From Chromera velia (Eukaryota > Sar > Chromeraceae): a stretch of 21,841 bases of DNA. How positions within the stretch are numbered: the first letter of the stretch is position 1; each line of letters begins with the position of its first letter. Shown here one piece after another: positions 8,269 to 18,200 of the stretch. The position numbers were made by a program, and so were the translations under genes. The DNA is taken from positions 1-21,841 of the forward strand of contig JAHBMJ010002155.1 in assembly GCA_018398765.1 (NCBI GenBank). The letters run 5' to 3'. Under the pieces are notes generated by a model. The model ran no database searches. It was given only the letters and a program-made list of their open reading frames with translations, and was not told the origin of the DNA.

Positions 8269-8376
8269 CGTCCGATTTTCTGGACCCGTCTGATTTTCCG
8301 GACGTGTCCAATTTTCCGGACACGTCCGATTTTCCAGTTGCGTCCGATTTTCCAGACGCGTCCAATTTTCCGGATA
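8269..8376. repeat. 18-bp tandem repeat with internal dyad, six units
   Basis: Units start at 8269, 8287, 8305, 8323, 8341 and 8359, with consensus CGTCCGATTTTCCGGACG. The ends (CGTCC/GGACG) are complementary, so each unit can fold. The length divides by three, so both strands carry open six-residue repeats (RPIFRT-like, RKIGRV-like), which are unlikely to be real protein. Confidence 0.9.
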
Positions 8377-8399
8377 TGTCTAACGCCTGATCCAGCGGC

Positions 8400-8809
8400 C
8401 TTGATCATCTTTCCAAGTGGTCTCAAGTTATGATTTTGCCTGCAACACTTACTGTATCTAGCATTTTCCTAGGTATGCTCCAATTGAGCTTGAACTCGTT
8501 TGGATCCCGTTCCTGCAATTCTATATTTCTTTATTTCTTTATGATTATAATCAATGTATTTAATTCATTTCTTTTTCTTATCTCACTTTTTCTTTATTTC
8601 CAAAAACAATTATTCACTAAATCTTTCTAAATAAATCTATTCTTTAATTATTTTTTTTTTCTTTCTTTTAGACTAAGTACTGTCTTTATTTTTACTAGCT
8701 GATCAATAATTTAATTCATCTATATTTACTAAACTAATTTAATAATTTCTTTACTTTTAAACTAAGACTATTAGCAATTTCCTCTGTATATTTCTAAGAG
8801 TCTAAAGTG
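8400..8809. other. AT-rich stretch without a gene
   Basis: Strongly AT-rich with TTTATTTC-like runs and no coding signal on either strand. Confidence 0.7.
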
Positions 8810-8836
8810 CAACGGAACACGTCCCCCTTTCTTAAG
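8810..8836 (-). repeat. LTR-junction-like direct repeat, copy 1
   Basis: The + strand reads CAACGGAACACGTCCCCC then TTTCTTAAG. On the minus strand this is CTTAAGAAAGGGGGA followed by CGTGTTCCGTTG, i.e. a purine tract then an LTR-like start. It matches 9195-9223 except for a short gap and the bases beside it. Confidence 0.6.
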
Positions 8837-9194
8837 ACCGCAGTCCCTGGCGGTTTAAAATAAAAGCGCAATCAATAACCGGTCTGGTGATTCAAGAAAC
8901 TTGACTAGGAAACTTGAACAACCCACTGGAATAAAGCACTTCACAATGATGAGAACATTGATCAATGCCAGCTGCATGCCAATCTATAGAGCAAAGCACT
9001 GTGACCATAAGGTGGGACAAGATTCATGCATGCAACCAAACTACCAGGGTAAAATTGTGAAGCTGCAGCGCAATCCGAACATAACAAAGATGCACACCAC
9101 TGAGCAGCCGCACCCAACAAGAGACCGGCACTGCAACAAAATACACAACCAATAGAACACACGAAACGCAAACCACACACAACGCTTTTTGAAA
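8837..9194. other. Interval between two junction-like repeats
   Basis: 358 bases with no supported gene; open frames here lack recognisable motifs. It could be LTR material, since it lies between two copies of a purine-tract/LTR-start sequence. No TG...CA borders can be fixed. Confidence 0.4.
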
Positions 9195-9223
9195 CAACGG
9201 AACACACATCCCCCTTTCTTAAG
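9195..9223 (-). repeat. LTR-junction-like direct repeat, copy 2
   Basis: On the minus strand it reads CTTAAGAAAGGGGGATGTG then TGTTCCGTTG: a polypurine tract followed by TG. A TATAAAAG lies just before it on the same strand (about 9226-9233). Confidence 0.6.
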
Positions 9224-9940
9224 CCTCTTTTATAACGCCTTTAGCAGAAATCAGGATCAACAACTTGCCTTTCCCTTTTTCTTTCTGACCAATCGTTGAC
9301 GACCTTTCTTCAGGCTAAAAGGCCACTGGCAAGACAAGAATTGGAAGAACTAACGACCGGAAAATCTTATCAACACAGGAATGAGTAAGTCAACCACACT
9401 TTTTTACTTATTCTCTTTCCTATCTCACTCCCTCCATACGTACAAACACCCCACAACAGAATGCGAGAAAGGCAGGAGAAGAGAAGACGAAGACGGAGGA
9501 GACAAGGAAGACTAGTGGACAAGCAAACACATTGTCAAGATTCAAAACGAGCCGATTCATCCTTCCGATCTCCCTCTCCGTTGACATGGCTTAACACGAG
9601 CAAACCCCTTTCCCCCCCTAAAGCAGGAAGAGAAGAATAGATCCACCATTCAGTGGCATTCACTGGTGTATAACAGCGGCAGCATCTCATGCTTCCAAAA
9701 GAGCAACAGAAAAGAATATGTCAAAACACGAAAAGAAAGAACAAAACTGTCCTTCAGGGCCCTTTCTCATCTGCAGCAACCTCCTTGTCATGAAGAAGAC
9801 AACATGACGGAGCAAGAGAAAGATGGTGAAGGAGAACAGGCGGGGAAAAGGAATCTGAAAAAAAACCAAAACGATCAGAGAAATGATTGGTCGCTCAGAC
9901 CTCTCCTCCGAGGTTGCAGTTTGTGTTGTTCTCATAGATC
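9224..9940. other. Spacer without a clear gene
   Basis: No supported coding region. A minus-strand frame ending at TGA 9257-9259, with a TAG at 9350-9352, reads as a basic tail (SLKKGRQRLVRKKKGK) and could be the last codons of a retroelement ending at the purine tract of 9195-9223. The evidence is too thin to call it. Confidence 0.4.
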
Positions 9941-10177
9941 TCACTCTCCAATACCGGTGTGGACGCTGGGGTTGAAAACGATCTTTTTGTTAATCTTCTT
10001 AGCGATGTGGATCGAGGGCCTACTCATAGCGGGAGGAGCAGATGCACTCGAGGCCGTGCTCTCTTGAGTCCTCTGATAGAGTTGGCAGAAATATCGACTC
10101 TCATCTTCTAGCTCGTCGAGAGTCTCAAAGGGCAGTACTTTCCTGAGGACTCCCACCCCCAGAGCCGGGTGGAATTA
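9941..10177 (-). CDS. C-terminal reading frame after a frame change
   Basis: The stretch VLPFETLDELEDES followed by RYFCQLYQRTQESTASS and KKINKKIVFNPS reads as ordinary protein and ends at TGA 9941-9943. It is in the +1 frame relative to the long ORF that ends at 10125-10127, overlapping it by about 50 codons. With TAA at 10175-10177 and 10352-10354 read as sense, this frame is open back to at least 10420. It is probably the continuation of the upstream gene after an indel, a programmed shift or splicing. No start codon of its own is evident and the function is unknown. Confidence 0.4.
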
Positions 10178-11984
10178 GTCTATAGGACACTCGCAGAACC
10201 CCAGAAGAGCCTGCACGTATACCCCCCGGTGGTTGGACTTGCCCAAGGGAGGTCCTCCACCCTGGCCCAAGAGGCAGCTCATCAAGAAACAGGCCCGTGC
10301 CTGGATCGATCTCCCTGTTAGAGTTGATGGTGGGGAAGTGGAAGGGCGGAGTTAGAGAGGGGTGAGGACTTCCCGGTCTGCTAACGGGACTGCCTCCCTA
10401 AAGAGCTTATTTGAGACCGTGTGCGTCCTGATCCTGTGCCTCTTGATCAAGGAGGGCCAAAGCTCCTCCGATGGTGTTCATATCTGACTCATCGATGCCC
10501 TGACACCACAGACGTGCGCCCTCCTCCTCGTCCTTATCGTCAATATTCGTATTCTCATTTGTCTCGGTGGCGGTGATGGTGGCGGTGATGGTGGCAACGA
10601 TGTTCTCAGACTGCTACCTAGTCTGCTTGTAGTAGGGGCAGTCAGGGAATCTGCAGGGGCCGGAGCCGCAGAAGTGCTGTGCCGGGTCGTACTCACGCCG
10701 ACGCTTGGAAAGGCGGTCCTCGTTCATCTCGTTCTTATCCTCCTCCTCTTCCTCCTCCTCATCGATGTCCATCTCGGAGGGCTCGGACACGGGGCTGAGG
10801 ACAGGAGATGCGATCACGGGATGGAGCACTGCTACTGCTCCCACATCCCGCTCTGGTGTAGAACTTGTCACAGCTGCTACAGCAGCCGCTGCAGGAGGAG
10901 TAGATGCAGAAGGAGGAAGCGGAGGATGAACTTCATGTCTATCAGAATTGGAGTCGGAGGTGGAGGTTATCTCGGGGTTGATGGCAGTGCTGACAAATGG
11001 ACGATCCGCATATAGACGAGCAATTTCCGGCACCCTAGCTGGAAATGTCAGATATCCTGTCTGAGTATTCTCAGACGAATGGCCGATGGGAAGGGCGGGG
11101 GCGACGAAGTCCACGTTCTTCCAAAGGAGCGGGGGCTTGCACGGATCGGCGCACTCCTCTGCCACTTTGTACACCCAGCCGAGCACCCCCTTCTTAAGGA
11201 TCTCGATGGGCCGGGCTGCTGTGGATAGCTTGCCATCTTTCATGAGAGGGCCCTGATGTAGGACTCCCGCGAAACCCTCATCAGCGGCCTTGCTGTACAG
11301 GAGGTTGTAAAAGACTATGCAGCCCACCCCCTTGTTCATACAGCGGCCTTCGTAGTCGGTAATGATCCAGTTCGGCTCAATGCGGGGATCCAGAGCTTCC
11401 AGAGCCTGTGCGGCGTTGTTCGGGATACCACGGAAATCATACCCGTTATAGAGAGCCACCCCCGACTCGACATTGAGCATGAGAATGTTATCCTCAGCCT
11501 TTGTTGCCACAATGGTGGTGTGGCAGAACTCGATACAACCGACGACATAGCTGGTGGCATGTTTGTTCGCACCGGCCTTGTTCGCCTCGCACTTCTGCTT
11601 ATGCATCCTCTCCCAGAGGGCAATGAAGAAGTTGTGAGCGTGCTCGTTCAGCTATGCTACGTTGACCGTAGCCAGTGCTATTAGGAGGCCGACTGGGAGG
11701 GAGACCCTCCAGATATCGAAGAAAGTGAATGAATTCCACCCGACCCGGTGAACATTCACGATCTTTGAAACTGTCCAAGAGTCGAATGACTTCAACATTT
11801 CAAAGGCAGGCTTGCCGTTTCGATCGAGGATGATTGCCTCTCTCTGTTCCCACTCATAGTTCTTGACCAATCCACAGAATTCTAAAGGGAGGAACTGATT
11901 GAGGTATCTCTCTGCCTCCCGGCCCAGATGTCTGGCATCGGTCTGCCAGCGATAGTCCAAGCTGCGGCTGGGGCGGGTGGGCAT
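10125..11984 (-). CDS. Unidentified protein with in-frame TAG codons
   Basis: Starts at ATG 11984, with TGA directly upstream in frame. It reads 110 codons to TAG (11652-11654), about 345 codons to a second TAG (10614-10616), then TAA (10407-10409) and TAG (10398-10400), and ends at TGA 10125-10127: about 620 codons. The N-terminal half looks globular. Residues roughly 330-430 are Ser/Pro/Ala-rich with an acidic DIDEEEEEEEDKNE block and a basic SKRRREY. A Cys cluster, FCGSGPCRFPDCPYY, comes just before the second TAG, perhaps a zinc-binding knuckle. After that come Thr-rich repeats (TITATITATE) and a Pro/Gly-rich tail. I do not recognise the family. A retroelement gag-like protein or a host nuclear protein are both possible. 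The last 300 bases are open in two frames and probably contain frame changes. Confidence 0.55.
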
Positions 11985-12228
11985 TTCTCAAAAGAAGACG
12001 AAGAATGTGAAGGATGGCTTTGCAACACAATTCTAAAAAGAACAGAAGAGGCCTTTCAAGCTACTGAACTACGCCACTCTGAATCTAATGAGCCTTCAGT
12101 ATGAGAGAACCAGTTCCCATCAACAAACTAGGAGGTTGGGTTGGCTTGACCTTTCAGCGATCTGGCGGATTTTTTTGACATGCAGATCTGTTTTCTGCAT
12201 GCTGTCTGGTTTTTTGGACCTTTTTGAG

Positions 12229-12273
12229 CGTCCTTTTCATCGGACAACACCTGTGTGTCCGATGAAAAGGACG
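12229..12273. repeat. Perfect 18-bp-stem hairpin
   Basis: CGTCCTTTTCATCGGACA (12229-12246), 9-base loop ACACCTGTG, then TGTCCGATGAAAAGGACG (12256-12273). This is the longest perfect stem seen in the window. Confidence 0.95.
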
Positions 12274-12771
12274 GACCCCAGAAGCCATTTTCTGCATGTT
12301 TTTGCCATGATACACTTTTCTGATTTTTTAGTGCCTTTTTCCTGAATACTCTAAGGCTGCGACGCGAACGTTGTGGTTGGATTTAAGGTTTATGGGGGAC
12401 GACTGGGCCCTTTCTATGTATTTTCTGAACTGCCCTCGCGCGTTGCTCGGCATGCAGGCTACCGCGATGTATTTGTGCATGCAGTTAACTTCAAAAGCTC
12501 ACGCCGACTCTTTCTGGCAGCTTCTTGTTCTGTTCCATCTTCCATTTCTTTACTCAGTCAGATTTGGTTGTATGGACCGGGTTGCCCTTTGTTTCCGGTT
12601 GCCTTCTGTTTGGTTGTTTTCTTTCTCTGGAGCCTTATTTCTCGGCTGGTGCTTTTTGGAGGAACTTTCATGGCTCAAGATCTTTGGTGTGGCTGGCTTC
12701 TCTGTCTGCAGGTTTGTGCGTATTCATGACCCTCCTCCCGCAGAGTGCACGCAGGATTTTTGAAGTTTCTG

Positions 12772-12906
12772 GAGAAGAGGGTGTCCCCCTTTCTCAGCTG
12801 GCCCTGAGAAGAGGGTGTCCCCCTTTCTCAGCTGTCCCAGAGGAGAAGGTATTCCCTTCCCTCAGCTGTCTCAGAGGAGAAAGCGTCCTTTTCCCTCAGC
12901 TGGCCC
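12772..12906 (+). repeat. 34-bp tandem repeat, four units
   Basis: Units begin GAGAA(G/A) at 12772, 12806, 12843 and 12877 and end near CAGCTG(G/T)C. The first two are almost identical; the last two are diverged. Confidence 0.85.
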
Positions 12907-13865
12907 CCCCAAATTTCGGCAAAGGGAAAATTTCTTGGATTTTTTCAGTTGTCCTAGGCATTAATGCGCCACCCCTTCGGACCCTTCGTGAGGAAACGCG
13001 ATTTCCGGGGTTTTTGGTTTTCGCTCTGTACTTGTAGCTGGCAGCGTTCTTCAGCTTCTCAGTTCACGTTTCTGACCTCTGCTTTAAGTTGTCTCTGCAA
13101 GCATCTCATTTGTACATCTGGAGTTAGTATTCAACCCCCCCCTATGCAATCTATGTTGGAGCAGCTCATTGGATGTCTGTTATGCAAACAGTGGTGGTTG
13201 ATGAGCTGAGCACTGCGTGTTTTTGCTATGCTTGGCCCTCTCTTTGCGTGGTTGCAGGTGAGACAGCTGTGGCTTGAGATGGTGCTCGTGGTGTTCGAGT
13301 CCCTTCTCTCCAACTTCAAGCTATCAAGGTCAGTGGCTCTCTTGTTAGATCGGCCAGATATGCGGGATCGAACCGCTTCTGCCATCCTGGTTGGATCTGG
13401 TGGGGCGCATCTCCCTCTTCTTACCAGTCCTATTGATTGTTCTGTCTACGGTGCCTCGCTTTAGACTCTCTGCACTTGAGTTTGGGATTTCTATTTGGAT
13501 CGGCCAGCAAGTCGGGCTCGTTACCGCTTCTGCCGTCCTGATGAGTGGGACCCGAAGCCAGAGCGCCTTGCCTCTGACCACCCGAACACTCACCACCCTG
13601 GTTTGTTCCATGTCCCTCTTCGCAGGGGGATTTTCGACCCTCTGCGGTACTGCTCCTCCCAAATGCTTGCCTGTTACTTCAATCATTTTATTTATTGAAA
13701 AATAGTTACACAGATGCATTCATGAAGCTGAGATGCATTGATTTATCATTTAATAATGTTTGTTCTTTATGCATTCATAGTTCGGGTTCTGATTTTCTTC
13801 TTCAGGCTGAGTATGTTAATCTCTCATGAGGGGTGACTTATTGTCAGCTCCCTCTTATTTGAATT

Positions 13866-14282
13866 TCAATCTCTTTCGTCATTTTACACTTCTTGATGTG
13901 TCTCTCCACTTCTGCCTCTCGATACATTCATATTTTTGATGAGCTTGAGGGCTTTTATTTCTTCTTCACCCAACGATACTGACTCTTGATGGTCAGTCAG
14001 CTTCTCCTCATAACTTCTCTGTACCTTGTGCCTCTCGATGCAGAACACTACGGTGTTGTTCGAGGGCTCCCGTTTTTTTTTTTCTGGTTCTTCAGGGCAG
14101 CGCCTCACCCGGTGAGGGCTGGAAGAAGAGTGGAGCGTGTAGCAACGCCTCCTTCTCTTTCCACGTGGAACAGGGCCATCCAGGTTCGATGCCCTTGCGG
14201 GTGCTCCTCTCGTTGGGGCCCGCTAATCGAGGACCGTTGTCTGCACCGCCTGCTCTAATCCAGGCTTTATTTTTACTTCAGG
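13866..14282 (-). CDS. Candidate exon or ORF with TAG and TAA in frame
   Basis: A frame of 138 codons between TGA codons, crossed by TAG (14223-14225) and TAA (13884-13886). The second half is protein-like: EEPEKKKREPSNNTVVF, then an acidic, helix-prone stretch (SYEEKLTDHQES, LGEEEIKALKLIKNM), then NDERD before TGA. No start codon is convincing and no family is recognised. It may be an exon or part of a decayed retroelement. A pyrimidine tract ending TTCCAG (about 14119-14136 on the minus strand) could be an acceptor, allowing another frame upstream. Confidence 0.3.
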
Positions 14283-14439
14283 TCAACTCTGATGCTTGAG
14301 GAACTGTTTGCTTTTGACTGTTTCCTTTCTTTCCAACTTGGTTCTTTTGGTTTTTTCATCCATTTATTCATGAAGACTCAAGATGCATACCATGGTGACA
14401 TGAAAAGAAAAAGATCGGAAGGAAACAGAAATAATGAAC

Positions 14440-14523
14440 CATTTATGAAAAAAAGAGAGTAAAAGACAGAAAGAAGAAAGAAAAAGGATAGAAGGGGAGA
14501 AGGAAAGGGAGGGAGGAAGAGAG

Positions 14524-14559
<36 letters not shown>

Positions 14560-14575
14560 AAGAAAGAGAGGAGAG
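14440..14575 (+). repeat. Purine-rich tract with (GA)n core
   Basis: About 135 bases of nearly pure purine on the + strand, with uninterrupted (AG)n near 14528-14556. Confidence 0.9.
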
Positions 14576-14641
14576 CCTGTTTAGGTAAAAGCCAAAGACG
14601 CCCCTTTTGGTATGGTCGACGACCGCAATCCAGTCCTCTCC

Positions 14642-15157
14642 TCAACAAGGACCCTTGAAAAGATGTGGCGAGTGAGAAGAGTCGCGACGAAGCGACAAAA
14701 AGCCGATAGAAAAGAGAAAGAGAGAGAAAGAGAGAGGTAGAGTACCGGAGACGGCTGTTCGATCGAACCGGTGTATGGTTCTTGTGCTCGCTTCTACTTC
14801 TTTAGGATGACGTAGACGGACTCTATTTTGCAGGTAGCGAGTCCGCAAAAAGGCGTTCTGGGCGTCGATCCTCAAAGTCAAAAACCGGTGGCTGGGAGAC
14901 TCCGGTGTCTGTTCTTTCAGGAGCTCTCGGTAAGTTAGTGGTGGGGAAGTTAGGTTGGAGACGGCAAATCGGATGTTTTGGCAATCCGATGGAAGGGTGG
15001 CGATTCCAGAACAAAAGCGCTCATTTTCCTCAGTCTTAATGAACTCTGTGTGCGGTAATGGTGTCTGCTTGTCAGCACGCAGTGCTACAATGCGTTATTT
15101 CTTTTTAAACTGGTGGTTGAATCTCGTTTTTTGTGCCGTCTCCTTTTTTTTCAGCTA
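14642..15157 (-). pseudogene. Copia reverse transcriptase remnant
   Basis: One frame closing at TGA 14642-14644 contains RIVALRADKQ (compare the RT start KARLVxRGDxQ) and about 80 residues later LRIDAQNAFL followed by VRLRHPKEV (compare LDVQNAFL...VYxxPPKE, RT motif A and beyond). It is therefore a fragment of a second copia-type pol, truncated after motif A and grading into low-complexity DNA. It also carries TAA (15095-15097), and TAG (15155-15157) at its upstream end. Homology is weaker than for the element at 5731-8022. Confidence 0.45.
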
Positions 15158-15221
15158 CGGTAACCTTCAAAACGACGCGTTTTCTGCCGTCTCCATCCTT
15201 CTGGCTTGCATTTCTTCACGC

Positions 15222-18200
15222 TCATCTTTTCTTTCCCTGTTTTTCTTCTTCTTTTCTTTGCAGGAAGTCAGCCACCTCATCGGGGCAATCTACATCCCGC
15301 TCATAAGTCCAATACCTTCCTGGCCAGCCTTTGTAGATCAAGAGGTACTCTTTCTTCCCATTGTGCATTCTTTCTCCACACACTTCCTCTACCTTGTATT
15401 CTTTTTGATCGTCGTAGTCTATTTCTTCCTTTACCTTCTTTCTGGCCTTTTTGTTTCCACATTGTTGGTTTGCTTTCCTTCTCTTTCTCCCTCTGGCGAC
15501 GGGCTTTCCTCCCTCTTCTCCATCTTCGAGTTCTTTTCCTTCCTCGTCACTAGTGATTTCTTCCTCACTTCTATTACTGCTATCTGCTTCTTCCTCTTCC
15601 TCCTTGCCGTCACTTTCTTCTTCTTTGTTTCTCTCCTCGATTTCATGACTCTCCTTGAGGTTTCTTGACAAGAAAGGTTTGAGTCGCCGTCTGCTGATAG
15701 TCATTGTGTTTTGTGCTCCAGGCCGACGAACGCTAACGGCCCCAGAGTGTAAGATGTTCATCACCAGATAGGGCCCATCATAGGAAGGAGACAGTCCCTT
15801 ACTAAGTTTCCTGTCTTTCCGCATTCTTCGAAGTAGCCAAACAAAGTTACCCTTCTTGAACTGATAGATCTTCTTTGGGTCACACTTCAGTCTCTGCTGC
15901 ATTCTGTTTTGTGCAGCAAGTTCAAAAATCTCTCTGTTTTCTTTGTTGTTCTCTCTCAGTTCGGCCAGTACCTCCATATAGTCCTTAAGGAGAAACCCTT
16001 TGTCGGTTTCCAAGTCAGTGAGCAAGCGAATGGGGTGATTAACATCGACCCCCATCAGAATTCGGAAAGGACTTTGGCCGATGCTGGTGTGATAGGTGCT
16101 GTTGTGTGAGTACTGAGCCATCGGGAGATATGTTGTCCATTCCTTTTCGTTCTTGCTGACAAACTTGGCAATGCAGTCTTTCACGTCCAAATTGATTCGT
16201 TCAACTTTTCCTTGTGTTTCTGGAGAGAACGCACTGCTGACTACCCTTTTCATCCCCACCAGCTGACAGATTGAGTGAATGATAGGGTCAAGCAAATTGC
16301 TTCCTCGGTCACTTTGGAGTTGGATGGGTACTCCCCAATAACAGAAGAGATGACTGATGATCTTTCTTGCGATTGTGACTGCCTTTTGGTTTGGAAGTGC
16401 TATCAACTCGACCCATCTACTGCAGTTGTCTACCAAAATGAGGATGTATTTCATTCCATCTGTCGAAGCCGGAAGAAGACCCATCAAATCGATAATCCAT
16501 GACTGCAGAGGCGTTTCAGTCATCAGTTGAGGTTCGTACTGATACTATCCTTTCCCCTTCTTCCTTTTCTGGCACTCTTTGCAGGTGCGCACGAAGGTGT
16601 ACACGTCCGTGTACATGTTTGCCCAGTAGTACTTGTATGAGAGGTCCTTGATCATCCGGTGGAGTCGGACTCCTTGATGACCTCCAAAGAGATGCCGATG
16701 TGAGTCACCAAGGAGGCTTTCCTTCATGCTTTCTGGCACCGCAAGGAGAAATCTCATTCCCTTTTCCCTTCCATTCAGGGGCGGGAGGACACGATAGACA
16801 AGGTCGTTGTGTAGTGTATACAAAGGAGCCTGTGCTACTAAACGGAAGCGTTCCTTGTACGTCATCCCCTCTGGTATTTCTCCTTCTCTCAGGTACTGAT
16901 ATATTCTGTTCAAGCCTTGATCCTTCCTCTGCCAGTCCTTGACTTCTTCTGGTGAGTGCGGTGTGGTCAGCATCGGGACAGAGAATGGCCGGGATTCTCT
17001 TTCTGTTTCTTTTTCCTCATCGGTTTTATCTGCCGTTTCCCCCTTTTTCTTTTGCCCCCGAGTTTCCTTCTTGTTTTTGGTTGCCTGAGTGGCTGCAACG
17101 ACGACTAATATTTCCGATTCCTCTTCTGCCTCCTGAGGAGGGTGGTTTTCATTTATTAAACAGCCTCTTGTCAATGCGTCTGCTGCCGCATTTGATTTTC
17201 CTTTCCTCTGTTTGAACTCAAACGAATAGCCTAATAGTTTCAAGGCCATCCGCGTGAGTTTTGGTGAACTCTGTCTGTTTCTGAGTACCCATTGCAAAGC
17301 CGAGTGATCGCTGTGCACGACAAAATCCCTCCCGTAGAGCCAGGGCTTGAAACGTTCAACACCCATGAGGATAGCAAGCATCTTGAGCTCACTTATATGG
17401 TAGTTCCTTTCTATGCAGGTGCACCGCCTGGAACTATACGCAATGACATACTTGCGTCCGTCATCGTCCTCTTGAGAGAGAATGGCACTGAGAGCGTTAT
17501 TACTGGCATCGCATACCAGGATAAAAGGTTGGTCCCATCGAGGGTGCTGAAGGACAGGTGGAGAGATCAGCATTTTTTTTATTCTCTCAAATGCATTTTG
17601 ATGACAGGTCTCCCACTGGAATTTCATATTTTTCCGAGTGAGGTCGTACAGAGGGGAGGCGATAGCAGCGTAATTGAGACAAAATTTCTTGTAGTAGTTG
17701 CAGAGGCCAAGCCACCCTCGAAGCTCTCTGATGTTCTTTGGGGGTGTAGCTTCCTCAATCGCTTTCGTCTTTTCCTTTGAAGGAAGAATCCCTGTCGGGG
17801 TTATGCGGTGCCCCAAATATTCTACCTCCAGTGCTGCGAACTTACACTTCGAATAACTGACTTTTGCTTTGATTCTCTCCAGGCGGTCGAGGACAGCTTT
17901 CAAGTCTTTCAAGTGGGTGGCAAAGTTGGGGCTGGACGAGAGGATGTCGTCCATGAACAAGAACGTGGTCGTCCCGATCAGTCCTCTGAAGAGTCTCTTG
18001 ACGGCGGACTGCAGCAGAGCAGGCCCACTTTGAACGCTAAACGGGAGTCGGCTGAACTGGTAAGCTCCCCTTCCAGGAATAGAGAAAGCTGTTTTGCCCT
18101 GGTCTTCTTTTTTCAGTTTCAGCTGTGTGTACGCACTCGAAAGGTCGATGACTGAATGAATCTTCCGCCCTTGCAACTGAGTGAGGACATCTTCAATATG

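Larger units (their letters stand above)
12000..13865. other. Long stretch without a supported gene
   Basis: Open frames on both strands lack recognisable motifs. Several pyrimidine-rich tracts ending in CAG on the + strand could be splice acceptors, but no exon chain can be built. A minus-strand frame at 13345-13719 is long but unconvincing. The stretch at about 13349-13400 recurs in decayed form at about 13499-13545 (GATCGGCCAG ... ACCGCTTCTGCC). Confidence 0.5.

Noticed and set aside
8155..8433. ORFs encoding RPIFRT- or RKIGRV-type repeats
   Set aside because: They are translations of the 18-bp array with no protein-like flanks on either strand.
9257..9400. Basic C-terminal tail (SLKKGRQRLVRKKKGK) with an in-frame TAG, ending at TGA before a purine tract
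   Set aside because: Too short and without family motifs; other frames in the same DNA are also open.
13350..13380. Possible tRNA gene: GGTTCGATCCC B-box match on the minus strand (13364-13374)
   Set aside because: No D arm, anticodon arm or 7-bp acceptor stem at the right spacing; the nearby CCAGAT/ATCTGG pairing is only about 47 bases apart.
12371..13464. Plus-strand ORFs of 80-170 codons (Phe/Leu/Cys-rich)
   Set aside because: Composition looks like translated T-rich non-coding DNA; frames overlap one another, have no domain, and cross the 34-bp repeats.
14955..15668. Plus-strand ORF of 237 codons, very Phe/Ser/Leu-rich
   Set aside because: It is antisense to the acidic linker and chromodomain of Ty3 pol; GAA/GAG runs read backwards as Phe/Leu/Ser.
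15222..16544. Treating the integrase-chromodomain part as a separate gene with its own ATG at 16523
   Set aside because: It is in the same frame as the upstream pol, and the integrase zinc domain and start of the core would be split from the rest; a single pol crossing TAG explains the data better.
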